Positions 26,914 through 34,578 of a stretch of DNA of 58,122 nucleotides are shown piece after piece. The notes beneath the pieces were generated by a model. That model saw only the letters and a list, made by a program, of their open reading frames with translations. It did no database searches and was not told the origin of the DNA. The position numbers and the translations under genes are program-made. The stretch is from positions 1-58,122 of the forward strand of contig JAKSSE010000003.1 in the NCBI GenBank assembly GCA_024403255.1, read 5' to 3'. The first letter of the stretch is position 1. Every line of letters begins with the position of its first letter. Source of the DNA: Lachnospiraceae bacterium. Lineage in GTDB: Bacteria; Bacillota; Clostridia; Lachnospirales; Lachnospiraceae.

Positions 26914-27111
26914 CTAGTTATTAAAGAAATCCTTAACGATTGTGTCACCAACATTCTGATAATAATGATATTTGCAATATCCATCTTCATAGATGTTAGT
27001 TTCTTCACAATCTGACATTTTGCAAGTTTGATCAAAATTTATTCCACATCCTACAAAAAAACTGCTTGTCATTAATAAAATCATTCCTAAAACTATTGCT
27101 CTCATTTTCAT
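26914..27111 (-). CDS. Small lipoprotein with a Cys/His cluster, first gene of the sigma operon
   Basis: 65 residues from the ATG at 27111, preceded by AAAGGTGG. The signal peptide ends at lipobox FFVGC. The mature part of about 45 residues carries a C-x4-C-x10-C-x2-H pattern (CKMSDCEETNIYEDGYCKYH), which resembles a small zinc-binding knuckle seen in diverse proteins. It starts about 40 bases after the putative ECF-type promoter at 27158-27191 and leads the operon that includes the sigma-fusion gene. Function unknown. Confidence 0.65.
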   Translation of the reverse strand: MKMRAIVLGMILLMTSSFFVGCGINFDQTCKMSDCEETNIYEDGYCKYHYYQNVGDTIVKDFFNN

Positions 27112-27157
27112 TTTGTCCACCTTTCCTGCGGAAAACCGCGTCTTTTCTTGCTTACAT

Positions 27158-27191
27158 TTATATAGAGTGAACAAGTTTCAAAAAAGTTGCA
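27158..27191 (-). promoter_or_regulatory. Putative ECF-type promoter of the sigma-fusion operon
   Basis: On the minus strand TGCAAC is followed after 18 bases by CTCTATATAA. The same two blocks at the same spacing occur at 28435-28468 before another lipoprotein gene, and both have a T-run then GAAAC after the -35 block. The pattern differs from housekeeping promoters here. The encoded sigma factor is the obvious candidate to read it. Confidence 0.65.
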
Positions 27192-27232
27192 CTTTTTGAA
27201 AAAAAATTTTAACATTTTTAGTGTTATACACA

Positions 27233-27247
27233 AACACTTATAGTGTT
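27233..27247. promoter_or_regulatory. Palindromic operator candidate upstream of the Xre-tail ORF
   Basis: AACACT-TAT-AGTGTT is a perfect inverted repeat. Two more AGTGTT half-sites lie at 27220-27225 and 27288-27293. This cluster suggests binding of a dimeric repressor, plausibly an Xre-type protein related to the fragment encoded next. Confidence 0.5.
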
Positions 27248-27306
27248 TTTCTTAAATCCCCATTGTGCTGAAATAAAACTTACAATTAGTGTTGGAGGAC
27301 AACACA

Positions 27307-27471
27307 ATGATTAAGGGATTAGTTGATTTCTATCACTGTTCCACAGATTATATATTAGGCAAGTCCGCCATAGACACCTCAGCTTATATCAGTTTAGATG
27401 GTCTAACTCCAGAACAAATACAGTCAGTCACTTCACTTATTAATAGCATTAAAAAAGAGCAGAAACCATAA
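27307..27471 (+). CDS. Short ORF resembling the C-terminal end of an Xre-family regulator
   Basis: 54 residues from the ATG at 27307, which has GGAGG 8 bases before it. LVDFYHCSTDYILGK resembles the linker that follows the helix-turn-helix in many Xre regulators, and GLTPEQIQSVTSLINSIKKE resembles their common C-terminal helix. No DNA-binding helix is encoded upstream in any frame I could recognise. It is either a remnant of a deleted regulator or a small protein that pairs with an intact relative. The good ribosome site argues it may still be translated. Confidence 0.45.
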   Translation: MIKGLVDFYHCSTDYILGKSAIDTSAYISLDGLTPEQIQSVTSLINSIKKEQKP

Positions 27472-27489
27472 CTGGTTACCTGCTCTTTT
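27453..27489. terminator. Bidirectional terminator between the Xre-tail ORF and the YD lipoprotein gene
   Basis: AAAAGAGCAG pairs with CTGCTCTTTT, with a smaller inner pairing in the loop. It overlaps the last codons of the short plus-strand ORF and also follows the minus-strand gene at 27524. Confidence 0.8.
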
Positions 27490-27523
27490 CTAATTAATTG
27501 CTGGATAATTCAAACTATCTGAT

Positions 27524-28300
27524 TTATCTTAATTCATACTCATACTCGTAAACATAACCAAAGTATATATCGTCACAAGTCTCCTTTATACAATTTCCAT
27601 TACTGTCATATTCATATGTATCTGTACACATATGTGAAAAATCAGGGTCTTTAGGATCATAATCGTCAGCATATTCGCCTTTTTCCAACATTCTACCATT
27701 TTCATCATATGAAAATAATTCTATAGTAGCAAAATCATCATATCCATCTTCTCTTACCATTATCTTACGTCTTGAAATCAGCTTACCCTCATCATAGGTA
27801 TTCTCATATCTGTACCTTAAAATTTCACCTTCGGCGTCACCCATAACCCAAAGTGTCATATTGTTATTCTCGTCATATTCATACAAATCATAAATTCCAG
27901 AATCGCCATATACTCTACCTAGCATATTGCCCTTTTCGTCATATTTATAATCACGAAACTCGGCATTTCCATCAGAATTAGTCGCCTTTACAATATTACC
28001 ATTTTCATCATATTCATACGTTAATTCAAGAGACGGAACCATTTCTCCATTATCATTCACCCTCTGCTGGTATTCTTTAACTAAATAGTATTTCTCTTCT
28101 TTTTCTTCATCTTCAGTAACTTCAGCATCAGCAACGACTTCTTCAGTCTGTTCCTCATTATCATTGGTATCCGATACAACTTCAGCAACTTGATTTTCTT
28201 CTGTGGCTACTGCTTTGCTTTCTTCTGCCTGTCCACATCCAGTTAAAACAGCTGCAACTATTGATGCAACTATAAATGCTGTTAGTAAATTTTTTTTCAT
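27524..28300 (-). CDS. Lipoprotein with YD-type repeats
   Basis: A 258-residue lipoprotein. The signal peptide ends at lipobox VLTGCG (Cys 22), an acidic linker follows, and from about residue 80 there are five or six repeats of the YD form (YEYDENGNIVKAT, YKYDEKGNMLGRV, YEYDENNNMTLWV, FSYDENGRMLEKG, YEYDSNGNCIKET), related to RHS/teneurin-type repeats, which form beta shells or bind carbohydrate. It is preceded by a promoter matching that of the sigma-fusion operon and a leader of about 125 bases. It is therefore a likely member of that sigma factor's regulon. Confidence 0.82.
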   Translation of the reverse strand: MKKNLLTAFIVASIVAAVLTGCGQAEESKAVATEENQVAEVVSDTNDNEEQTEEVVADAEVTEDEEKEEKYYLVKEYQQRVNDNGEMVPSLELTYEYDENGNIVKATNSDGNAEFRDYKYDEKGNMLGRVYGDSGIYDLYEYDENNNMTLWVMGDAEGEILRYRYENTYDEGKLISRRKIMVREDGYDDFATIELFSYDENGRMLEKGEYADDYDPKDPDFSHMCTDTYEYDSNGNCIKETCDDIYFGYVYEYEYELR

Positions 28301-28347
28301 ACTATTATTCTCCTAAAATCTGTTATGTAATATTCATTTATTTGTCC

Positions 28348-28413
28348 TCATTCAATAGACGCTGTAATTGTACCACCGTCTGTGTGGTTTTCAAACTCTT
28401 CTAGTGTACTCAC
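28348..28413 (-). CDS. Candidate 21-codon leader ORF before the YD lipoprotein gene
   Basis: In the transcript leader a GTG immediately follows the sequence AAGGAG and opens a frame of 21 codons ending TGA, about 45 bases before the lipoprotein start. The ribosome site is very strong but lies too close to the GTG for normal initiation, so it may be a decayed gene start or a stand-by site. Low confidence. Confidence 0.2.
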   Translation of the reverse strand: MSTLEEFENHTDGGTITASIE

Positions 28414-28434
28414 CTCCTTCTTATGTCTCCACAC

Positions 28435-28468
28435 TTATATAGAGCTATCATTGTTTCAAAAAGTTGCA
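28435..28468 (-). promoter_or_regulatory. Putative ECF-type promoter of the YD lipoprotein gene
   Basis: TGCAAC-N18-CTCTATATAA on the minus strand, identical in both blocks and spacing to 27158-27191. The T-run and GAAAC after the -35 block are also shared, although their own offset differs by one base, which indicates that the spacing between the two blocks is what is selected. Confidence 0.65.
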
Positions 28469-28504
28469 ATTAATTTTATCACCCAAACTGGTTAACTCTC
28501 TTAC

Positions 28505-28527
28505 TTTAAGACAAAAGAACCGTCCCC
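28505..28527 (-). repeat. REP-like repeat, copy C (half element)
   Basis: The reverse complement reads GGGGACGGTTCTTTTGTC then TTAA, the left half of the 37-base repeat found at 17963 and 56885. The right half is missing. Confidence 0.6.
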
Positions 28528-28590
28528 GGTGAGATAAGTTTTACACCATTTGTCTTTTCTACACCAATTTGTACACCATTTTCCATCAGA

Positions 28591-28816
28591 TTGGGGCTCA
28601 ACCAGGCGTCTTGCATAGTTTTATTTAAGCGTAGCGTAGATACAGTTAATGAATAAAGCATGATTATGGCAACTGGCGCCACGATGGCGCCAGAGGGCGA
28701 ATAAAGCCATGGATGGCGATTAAGCCCGTTTGCCAAATAATCTTGCTTTATGAGTTTTACTGTATCTAGCCTAAGCGGCACATAAAACTATGCAAGACGC
28801 CTGGCTGAGCCCCCAA
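28591..28816. repeat. Large imperfect palindromic element with inner hairpins
   Basis: About 220 bases form one long inverted repeat. The outer 31-32 bases on each side pair almost perfectly (GGGGCTCAACCAGGCGTC with the matching right end), then blocks TAGATACAGT, ATAAAGCA and GGCAA pair further in. The centre holds a perfect 8-bp hairpin (CTGGCGCC-ACGAT-GGCGCCAG, 28673-28693) and a second (GCCAT-GG-ATGGC). It could be a MITE-like element or a structured RNA. This, half a REP-like repeat and the rpsR terminator fill the gene-free stretch 28301-28883; no believable coding gene is seen in it. Confidence 0.75.
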
Positions 28817-28826
28817 AAAAGAAGAT

Positions 28827-28863
28827 AAAAAAAGAGTTACCCAAAACCTTGGATAACTCTTGT
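28827..28863 (-). terminator. Terminator of the rpsF-ssb-rpsR operon
   Basis: AAGAGTTATCC pairs with the following GGGTAACTCTT on the minus strand, then a T-run. It lies directly after rpsR. Confidence 0.85.
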
Positions 28864-28883
28864 AATTGCTTTTCAGCTAATTA

Positions 28884-29138
28884 TTAGTCCTGTACGTAAG
28901 GCATTATTGCTACGTGACGAGCTCTCTTGATTGCGCTGGTAAGCTCTCTCTGATGCTTTGCGCAAGTACCAGTAATACGACGTGGAAGAATCTTGCCGCG
29001 CTCAGAAACATACTTCTTAAGCTTAGCTGCATCCTTGTAATCGATTACATTGTCTTTACCACAGAATACACAAACTTTCTTTCTTCTGTGCATTGGACGT
29101 CTCTTTGCTGGAGCGCCACCCTCTTTATTGAAAGCCAT
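28884..29138 (-). CDS. rpsR: 30S ribosomal protein S18
   Basis: An 84-residue ribosomal protein that binds S6 on the 30S platform. The core [43 protein letters not shown] is the S18 signature and is easily recognised; the N-terminal basic stretch with CVFC plus later Cys/His suggests the zinc-type version. It follows ssb by 14 bases in the classic rpsF-ssb-rpsR operon and is followed by a terminator. Ribosome site TAGGAGG. Confidence 0.98.
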   Translation of the reverse strand: MAFNKEGGAPAKRRPMHRRKKVCVFCGKDNVIDYKDAAKLKKYVSERGKILPRRITGTCAKHQRELTSAIKRARHVAIMPYVQD

Positions 29139-29152
29139 GATTTAACCTCCTA

Positions 29153-29590
29153 TTAGTTAAAAGGCAGTTCCTCTTCTACTCCATCTGGAATATTCATGAA
29201 GCCGCCATCGATGGGTGCAGAAGGCATCGAATTACCTCCATCGAAAGATCCTGCATCAGAAGCGTTTTTGCTTTCAGCAAACTCCACATTATCAACTACA
29301 ACATCAGTGGTATAAACCTTCTGACCATCCTTGTTGGTATAAGAACCAGTCTGGATTCTACCATTAAGGCAAATCTTGGTTCCCTTGTGGATGTATTTCT
29401 CAATAAACTCAGCGGTATTTCTCCAAGCTACACAGCTGATGAAATCTGCTGTCTGCTCCTGGCCACCGTCATTATTTCTAGATCCGCGACGATCAACTGC
29501 TACAGTAAATCTTGCGTATGCTACATTGCTCTGAGTATATCTAACTTCTGGATCTCTGGTCAAACGACCCATCAAAACTACATTATTCAT
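29153..29590 (-). CDS. ssb: Single-stranded DNA-binding protein
   Basis: A 145-residue SSB with an N-terminal OB fold (NNVVLMGRLTRDPEVRYTQS at the start, FISCVAWRNTAEFIEKY at about 50-66) and a disordered Gly/Pro-rich tail that ends GVEEELPFN, the acidic tip that docks partner proteins. It coats single-stranded DNA in replication and repair. It lies between rpsF and rpsR as in most Firmicutes. Confidence 0.97.
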   Translation of the reverse strand: MNNVVLMGRLTRDPEVRYTQSNVAYARFTVAVDRRGSRNNDGGQEQTADFISCVAWRNTAEFIEKYIHKGTKICLNGRIQTGSYTNKDGQKVYTTDVVVDNVEFAESKNASDAGSFDGGNSMPSAPIDGGFMNIPDGVEEELPFN

Positions 29591-29604
29591 TATCTAATCC
29601 TTTC

Positions 29605-29892
29605 TTAAGCGTCTTTGCGAACGACTAAGAAACGAAGTACGTTGTCCATGATGCGGACTTCCTGCTCGATCTGATGTGGTGCTTCTACGTCAGCCTCGAA
29701 CTGAATGAAGTAATAGAAACCCTCTTTCATATGCTGGATTTCGTAAGCAAGACGCTTCTTGCCCCACTCCTCAACTTCAGTTACGTTACCGTTGTAACGT
29801 GCGATGTACTCCTTTGCACGATCTACAACAGCGGCTCTCGCATCATCTTCGATCTTAGCATTCACTACGAGCGCTAATTCATACTTGTTCAT
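29605..29892 (-). CDS. rpsF: 30S ribosomal protein S6
   Basis: A 95-residue S6 protein. MNKYELALVVNAKIEDDARA and EEWGKKRLAYEIQHMKEGFYY are family hallmarks. It pairs with S18 in the 30S subunit. It has a strong ribosome site (AAAGGAGG) and opens the rpsF-ssb-rpsR operon. A hairpin in its leader may be a control element (see 29918-29943). Confidence 0.97.
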   Translation of the reverse strand: MNKYELALVVNAKIEDDARAAVVDRAKEYIARYNGNVTEVEEWGKKRLAYEIQHMKEGFYYFIQFEADVEAPHQIEQEVRIMDNVLRFLVVRKDA

Positions 29893-29917
29893 GCGAATTT
29901 ACCTCCTTTTGGTCTAT

Positions 29918-29943
29918 TGGCCCTCCCTTATGGAAGAGCAAGG
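29918..29943 (-). promoter_or_regulatory. Leader hairpin upstream of rpsF, possible autogenous control element
   Basis: GCTCTTCC-ATAA-GGGAGGGC on the minus strand forms an 8-bp stem 25 bases before the rpsF start. S6:S18 complexes regulate this operon through a leader structure in many bacteria, but I could not confirm the conserved CCG bulge of that motif here. Confidence 0.3.
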
Positions 29944-30011
29944 ATATGTTTTTATATCACGAGTAATAAGATTAACACGTGAAAGCCTATATTGCAAGGA
30001 CTTTTTTCCTA

Positions 30012-31031
30012 TTATTGCAAATATTCTACCAGTTTTTTCAAAACTGTTTCACTTGAATAGTTTCTACTATATAAAAGAGATGTTTTTCTAAGCTCATTTA
30101 GCTTTTCTTCATTTTCATATAGCGAGGAAATGATTTTAACGTATTCGTTTATATCAGTCGTATTTATTAGGTATCCATTTTCTTCATTTTTAACAATATC
30201 CGTAAAGTTATTATTATATGAAGAAATAATCACGAGCCCTGCTTCCATTGCATCAATAAATGTTCCTGGGAATCCCTCTGATGCGTGTCTGGTTGGGAAC
30301 AAAAGCATGTGATAGTTTTTAAGTGTTTCCACAGATTTATCTGACTCAACCACCCCCATATATTTGATATAATCCTTTGTTTCTTCATCTAGCAATAAAG
30401 AAAAACCTTTTTCATATGAAGGATCAATTGGTCCATAGATATCAAGCGAGCAATCTACACCGGCTTTTTTTAAAGTCTTGGTAATCTCAACCGCTGTATC
30501 AACGCCTTTGTCTTCAACGACTCTTGAATAAGTGCACATGCGAAGCGGCTTTTGATATGGTAAAAGCTCTATCGCTTCTTTTGGCATCTTTCTGCAGTTA
30601 GCTAAAACCTCTGCCTGGGAAAGCCCCATCTTGTGATACTCATCTGCCATGTGTGATGTCTCCACAAGAATTTTGCCAACTGGCTTTTCAAGACTTCTGA
30701 AAAAGCTGCTGGACTTAACTTTTTCCTGCCTTGTGCCACCTACTGCTATTTCAATAATCTGTTTTTTCTTAAAAAAGTGGGCAAATTTTAATGCCGTTAA
30801 AACCAACTGGGTTCCTCTGGTATTAAGAATAACAACTATGTTGTCCGTCTGATTGTACATCTTGATGGAATCAAGAAGAATTTTTATCATTTTCTTCTTT
30901 GATTTTGCAGGCCACAAATCATACACCTCTAATTCAAGGTGCTCACTAAGATAAGAAATTATTTCTTTTGTTTTTGTAGTCTGTCCACCAACTTCCCCGT
31001 TGGCAAGATTGCAGATAAGTCCTGTTTTCAT
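30012..31031 (-). CDS. Family 4 (GT-B) glycosyltransferase
   Basis: A 339-residue transferase of the GT-B fold with the glycosyl group 1 C-terminal domain. The donor-binding half shows YSRVVEDKGVDTAVEI (about 180-195), DIYGPID (about 206-212), YMGVVESDKS, and the E-x7-E region HASEGFPGTFIDAMEAGL (about 258-275), which holds the catalytic and nucleotide-binding Glu residues. The N-terminal TGLICNLANGEVGGQTTK binds the acceptor. The stop of rsmI overlaps its start by 4 bases, so it is the last gene of that housekeeping operon. Donor and acceptor sugars are unknown. Confidence 0.88.
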   Translation of the reverse strand: MKTGLICNLANGEVGGQTTKTKEIISYLSEHLELEVYDLWPAKSKKKMIKILLDSIKMYNQTDNIVVILNTRGTQLVLTALKFAHFFKKKQIIEIAVGGTRQEKVKSSSFFRSLEKPVGKILVETSHMADEYHKMGLSQAEVLANCRKMPKEAIELLPYQKPLRMCTYSRVVEDKGVDTAVEITKTLKKAGVDCSLDIYGPIDPSYEKGFSLLLDEETKDYIKYMGVVESDKSVETLKNYHMLLFPTRHASEGFPGTFIDAMEAGLVIISSYNNNFTDIVKNEENGYLINTTDINEYVKIISSLYENEEKLNELRKTSLLYSRNYSSETVLKKLVEYLQ

Positions 31032-31867
31032 AATAATGCGTTATAAACGTCTCTTTTACTAAGGCCGCGATCTTTAGCAACTGCCTTCATGGCCTCTTTT
31101 TTATCCATCCCTTGGTTAACATAACTTTGAACATGTTCCTCAAGGCTTATTTCTTCCCACTTGGCTTTTTGCTCTTCTTCTACCTGCTGCCTGCTTTTCC
31201 CAGCGATACAAAGAACAAATTCTCCTCGTGGTTCATTTTCTTCATAATAAGATACCGCTTCTTTTAAGGTCATCTTGAGCTTTTCTTCAAATTTCTTTGT
31301 AAGCTCACGGCAACAGGTGATTTCTCTGTCATCGCCAAGAGCTTCTTTTATTTCTTTTAGCGTCTCAAGAAGATGGTGCGGTGCCTCATAAATTATAATT
31401 GTACGAGTTTCTTCTTTTAGCTCATCCAAAATACGCTTTCTATCTTTTTTCTGTTTAGGCAAAAATGCTTCAAAAGCGAATCGCCTGCAGTGCTGGCCAC
31501 TTGTTGTCACAGCGGTAACTGCTGCAACCGCTCCCGGAACTGCAAATACTTCAATATCTTCTTCAAAACATCTTGCGACTAATTCCTCTCCTGGATCTGA
31601 AATTCCCGGAGTACCTGCATCTGTGATAATTGCAATATTTTGACCGGATTTTAGCTTGTCGATAAGAGTTTCACCTTTATCAAGCTTATTGAACTCATGA
31701 TAACTTGTCATAGGTGTCTTTATCTCATAATGCGCTAGAAGCGGTGCCGAGGTCCTTGTGTCCTCAGCCGCTATCAAATCAACCTCGTTCAAAATACGGA
31801 CTGCCCTAAAAGTCATGTCCTCAAGGTTTCCTATAGGTGTTGCAACAAGATAAAGTGTTCCTGACAT
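31028..31867 (-). CDS. rsmI: 16S rRNA (cytidine(1402)-2'-O)-methyltransferase
   Basis: A 279-residue tetrapyrrole-methylase-fold enzyme that methylates the ribose of C1402 in the 30S decoding centre. The start GTLYLVATPIGNLEDMT and the following AAEDTRTSAPLL and ITDAGTPGISDPGEELV segments are diagnostic. It overlaps trmN6 by one base and the glycosyltransferase gene by four. The block ricT-trmN6-rsmI follows the Bacillus order yaaT-yabB-yabC. Confidence 0.97.
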   Translation of the reverse strand: MSGTLYLVATPIGNLEDMTFRAVRILNEVDLIAAEDTRTSAPLLAHYEIKTPMTSYHEFNKLDKGETLIDKLKSGQNIAIITDAGTPGISDPGEELVARCFEEDIEVFAVPGAVAAVTAVTTSGQHCRRFAFEAFLPKQKKDRKRILDELKEETRTIIIYEAPHHLLETLKEIKEALGDDREITCCRELTKKFEEKLKMTLKEAVSYYEENEPRGEFVLCIAGKSRQQVEEEQKAKWEEISLEEHVQSYVNQGMDKKEAMKAVAKDRGLSKRDVYNALL

Positions 31868-32604
31868 TACTCATCCTTTGGCACGTCATCTGTATAACTG
31901 CCATCTTTGTTATAAATTACAAGCGGAGTATCTATATTGAGCTGAGCTCCGCCGCCTTTAATTCCTTCTATTAAAACCATATTGGGTTCTTTATCAATAT
32001 ATGGCTGAACAAGCCTCATTCTTTTTGGCTGAATTTTGTATTTCACCATGTGATGAAATATTTCTGGCAGCCTTGATGGTCTATGAACCATGAAAAAAGT
32101 GCCTTTTTCTTTTAAAAGCGCTGATGACTGGCTTATAACATCTTCCAATGTACAGTACACTTCATGGCGCGCCATATTTTTGGCGTCATTTGGATTATGT
32201 AAACCCGAATCCGTTGTCATATAAGGCGGATTAACTGTGATTACATCCATACTTTGATTGCCATATATTTTCTTTGCATTGCAGACATCACCTTGTGTTA
32301 TGTAAACAAGATTTTCAAGCTCATTAGCTTCTATACTTCTTTTTGCCCGCTCAGCTACTTCTTCATTTAGCTCCAAAGCATCTATTCTGCCTGCTTTGGT
32401 TTTTGCCGCCATAAGAATAGGTATGACCGCACTTCCAGTACATAAATCCAGAACTCTTTTACCTGGCTTTACGTTCGCAAAGTTTGCCAAAAGCACTGCA
32501 TCTATACCAAAACAAAAGCTATCCGGATTCTGAATCACGTGATAGCCTTTGCAGTTTAAATCATCAAATCTTTCACCTGGTAAAAGCTTAGGCGTTTTCA
32601 CCAT
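31867..32604 (-). CDS. tRNA1(Val) A37 N6-methyltransferase-like protein
   Basis: About 245 residues of the TrmN6/YfiC (YabB in Bacillus) group: an SAM-dependent methyltransferase with VLDLCTGSAVIPI (motif I, near 52-64) and the catalytic NPPY box in VNPPYMTTDSG (near 122). The ATG at 32604 is preferred because CGGAG lies 6 bases before it, while the ATG at 32610 touches that site. It overlaps the end of ricT by 17 bases. The precise tRNA target is inferred from family only. Confidence 0.88.
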   Translation of the reverse strand: MVKTPKLLPGERFDDLNCKGYHVIQNPDSFCFGIDAVLLANFANVKPGKRVLDLCTGSAVIPILMAAKTKAGRIDALELNEEVAERAKRSIEANELENLVYITQGDVCNAKKIYGNQSMDVITVNPPYMTTDSGLHNPNDAKNMARHEVYCTLEDVISQSSALLKEKGTFFMVHRPSRLPEIFHHMVKYKIQPKRMRLVQPYIDKEPNMVLIEGIKGGGAQLNIDTPLVIYNKDGSYTDDVPKDE

Positions 32605-33592
32605 TCTCATCTCCGGTTGGCACGTCTTTGTAATGATTTTTGTTTTTCTTTTTATTTTTCTTGTGATGATTCTCTTTATGTTTATTTTCGTTATTTTCTA
32701 CAGTCTCTTCAGCTTCTGCCTTTGACTGGTTTGAATCATCTTTATTTTGATTTCCCTGATTATTTGGGTTTTTCTTTTTGCGCTGATGAGAAACTATTTC
32801 ATCTGCAAGATACTCACGAATCTCACGCATATCATCAGTTTCAACAACCACTTTCATCTTCTGACGAAGAATATTTACACTGGTGACAATACCTGTTTCG
32901 CCTGTTGTTGTCACTACTTCCTCGCCAACACGTGGCATGGTTTTATTCAGATATTCGTAAGTCTCTTCCTCATTATTAAGACAGCACATAAGTCTGCCGC
33001 AAACACCAGAAATCTTGGTTGGGTTTAAAGAAAGATTCTGCTCTTTTGCCATTTTAATGGAAACTGGAGCAAATTCTGAAAGGAAGGTTGAGCAGCAAAG
33101 CTCTCTGCCACAAACGCCTAAACCTCCCAAAATCTTGGTCTCATCACGAACACCAATCTGTCGAAGCTCTATACGAATATGAAACTCTGCAGCAAGGTCT
33201 TTTACAAGCTCTCTAAAGTCAACACGGCCATCAGCTGTAAAATAGAATAAAAGCTTACTATTATCAAAGGTATATTCAGCCTTTACCAGCTTCATCTCAA
33301 GACCGTGCTCTGCAATCTTTTCTTTACAGGTATGATATGCAGTTTTTTCTTTTTCAGCGTTTCTTTCCGCTCTTTCGAGGTCTTCTTCTGTTGCAATTCT
33401 AATAACCTTTTTTAAAGGTGCAACAAGAGATGCTTCATCAACCTCTCTTATTCCATAGAGAACGCTTCCAAGTTCAATACCTCTGGAAGTTTCAACTATT
33501 ACCTTCATTCCTCCAGTGATTTCTAAATCACCTGGATCAAACGAATATGATTTACCCGCATTTTTAAAGCGGACACCTATTACTTTTTTCAT
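32588..33592 (-). CDS. ricT: PSP1-domain protein RicT (YaaT)
   Basis: 334 residues. The PSP1 domain (about 1-240) contains GRELCCSTFL and GRLMCCLNNEEETY, Cys-rich motifs that in Bacillus help hold [4Fe-4S] clusters in the RicA-RicF-RicT complex, which assists RNase Y-dependent mRNA maturation. The last 60 residues are a disordered Lys/Asn/Glu-rich tail (KHKENHHKKNKKKNKN), longer than usual. It overlaps the holB stop by 4 bases. RicA and RicF are not in this window. Confidence 0.93.
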   Translation of the reverse strand: MKKVIGVRFKNAGKSYSFDPGDLEITGGMKVIVETSRGIELGSVLYGIREVDEASLVAPLKKVIRIATEEDLERAERNAEKEKTAYHTCKEKIAEHGLEMKLVKAEYTFDNSKLLFYFTADGRVDFRELVKDLAAEFHIRIELRQIGVRDETKILGGLGVCGRELCCSTFLSEFAPVSIKMAKEQNLSLNPTKISGVCGRLMCCLNNEEETYEYLNKTMPRVGEEVVTTTGETGIVTSVNILRQKMKVVVETDDMREIREYLADEIVSHQRKKKNPNNQGNQNKDDSNQSKAEAEETVENNENKHKENHHKKNKKKNKNHYKDVPTGDENGENA

Positions 33593-34578
33593 TTATTCTC
33601 CTTTAAAAGTCGAAGCAGTAGATCCAGATTTACCGTTATATTTACATTGGTTCGCATATTATATCTGGCCTTTTCAATTGCCTTTAATGATTCTGATATG
33701 CCGTGGTAACTGGTTTTCTCTGCGATTTCTTTAATAGCTTTGGCCTCATCCATAAAAATAAGTTTATGGCTTTGACCAGTAGATTTATATAATAACACAT
33801 CCCGGTACCAAATTGTCATAAGGTTAAAAATCTCCGGTAAGTGATCTTTTTCTGATTCTAAGTCTTTTTCAAACTGGAAAATCTGAGCTGCATCAGCATT
33901 TTTTATCTGGACAAGCATACGTATTATGCTTTCACGCCTCTCGTTTTCTTCATTTGCCGATATCATATTTACAGCTGCACCAACAACCCCTTGTGAATAT
34001 GAGGCAAAAGACTCTGCCTGATAATCCACAACCTCATAAGCATCCATAAGGTACTTTTTGAGCACATTTTTTTCAACGGGTGTCATCGAAAGCTTTAGGC
34101 ATCTTGATCTAATGGTTGGCAAAAGCTTATTTGCATTATCGGTAAGAAGAATGATTACTCCATATGAAGGAGGCTCCTCAATGGTTTTTAATATGGCATT
34201 CTGAGCCTGCTCATTCATTTTGTCGGATTCATCAATTATGTAAACCTTGTGGGCTGCCTCATAAGGCTTGATAAGAATGTCCTGATCCACCTGGGTTCTG
34301 ATTTCTTCAACGGAAATAAGATTAGGCTTTGCATGGTTTACATAAATTACATCAGGGTGACTTTTACTTTCTACTTTTAAACAGGCAGGACATATTCCAC
34401 ACGGTTCTTCATCAAAATTTTCACACAAAAGGGACTGTGCAAAAGCCACCGACAACATCATTTTCCCAGAAGATTTCTCCCCTTCAATAATATAGGCATG
34501 CGAAGAAGTGCCAGCCTTTATTGCCTGACGAAAATGATTTTTTATTTTTTCCTGTCCAAGTATTTGCGAAAATCTCAT
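33589..34578 (-). CDS. holB: DNA polymerase III subunit delta' of the clamp loader
   Basis: A 329-residue AAA+ protein. MRFSQILGQEKIKNHF opens the domain, the P-loop-like GEKSSGKM is degenerate as expected for delta', the zinc ligands are in CGICPACLKVES (about 60-71), and IDESDKMNEQAQNAILKTIEEPP and TIRSRC (sensor 1 region) are conserved. It acts in sliding-clamp loading. It shares one base with the yaaR gene upstream and four with ricT downstream. Confidence 0.95.
   Translation of the reverse strand: MRFSQILGQEKIKNHFRQAIKAGTSSHAYIIEGEKSSGKMMLSVAFAQSLLCENFDEEPCGICPACLKVESKSHPDVIYVNHAKPNLISVEEIRTQVDQDILIKPYEAAHKVYIIDESDKMNEQAQNAILKTIEEPPSYGVIILLTDNANKLLPTIRSRCLKLSMTPVEKNVLKKYLMDAYEVVDYQAESFASYSQGVVGAAVNMISANEENERRESIIRMLVQIKNADAAQIFQFEKDLESEKDHLPEIFNLMTIWYRDVLLYKSTGQSHKLIFMDEAKAIKEIAEKTSYHGISESLKAIEKARYNMRTNVNITVNLDLLLRLLKENK

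Noticed and set aside
28506..28781. Minus-strand ORF of 91 codons in the gene-free stretch
   Set aside because: It runs through the palindromic element and a REP-like repeat, has no ribosome site and no family-like features.
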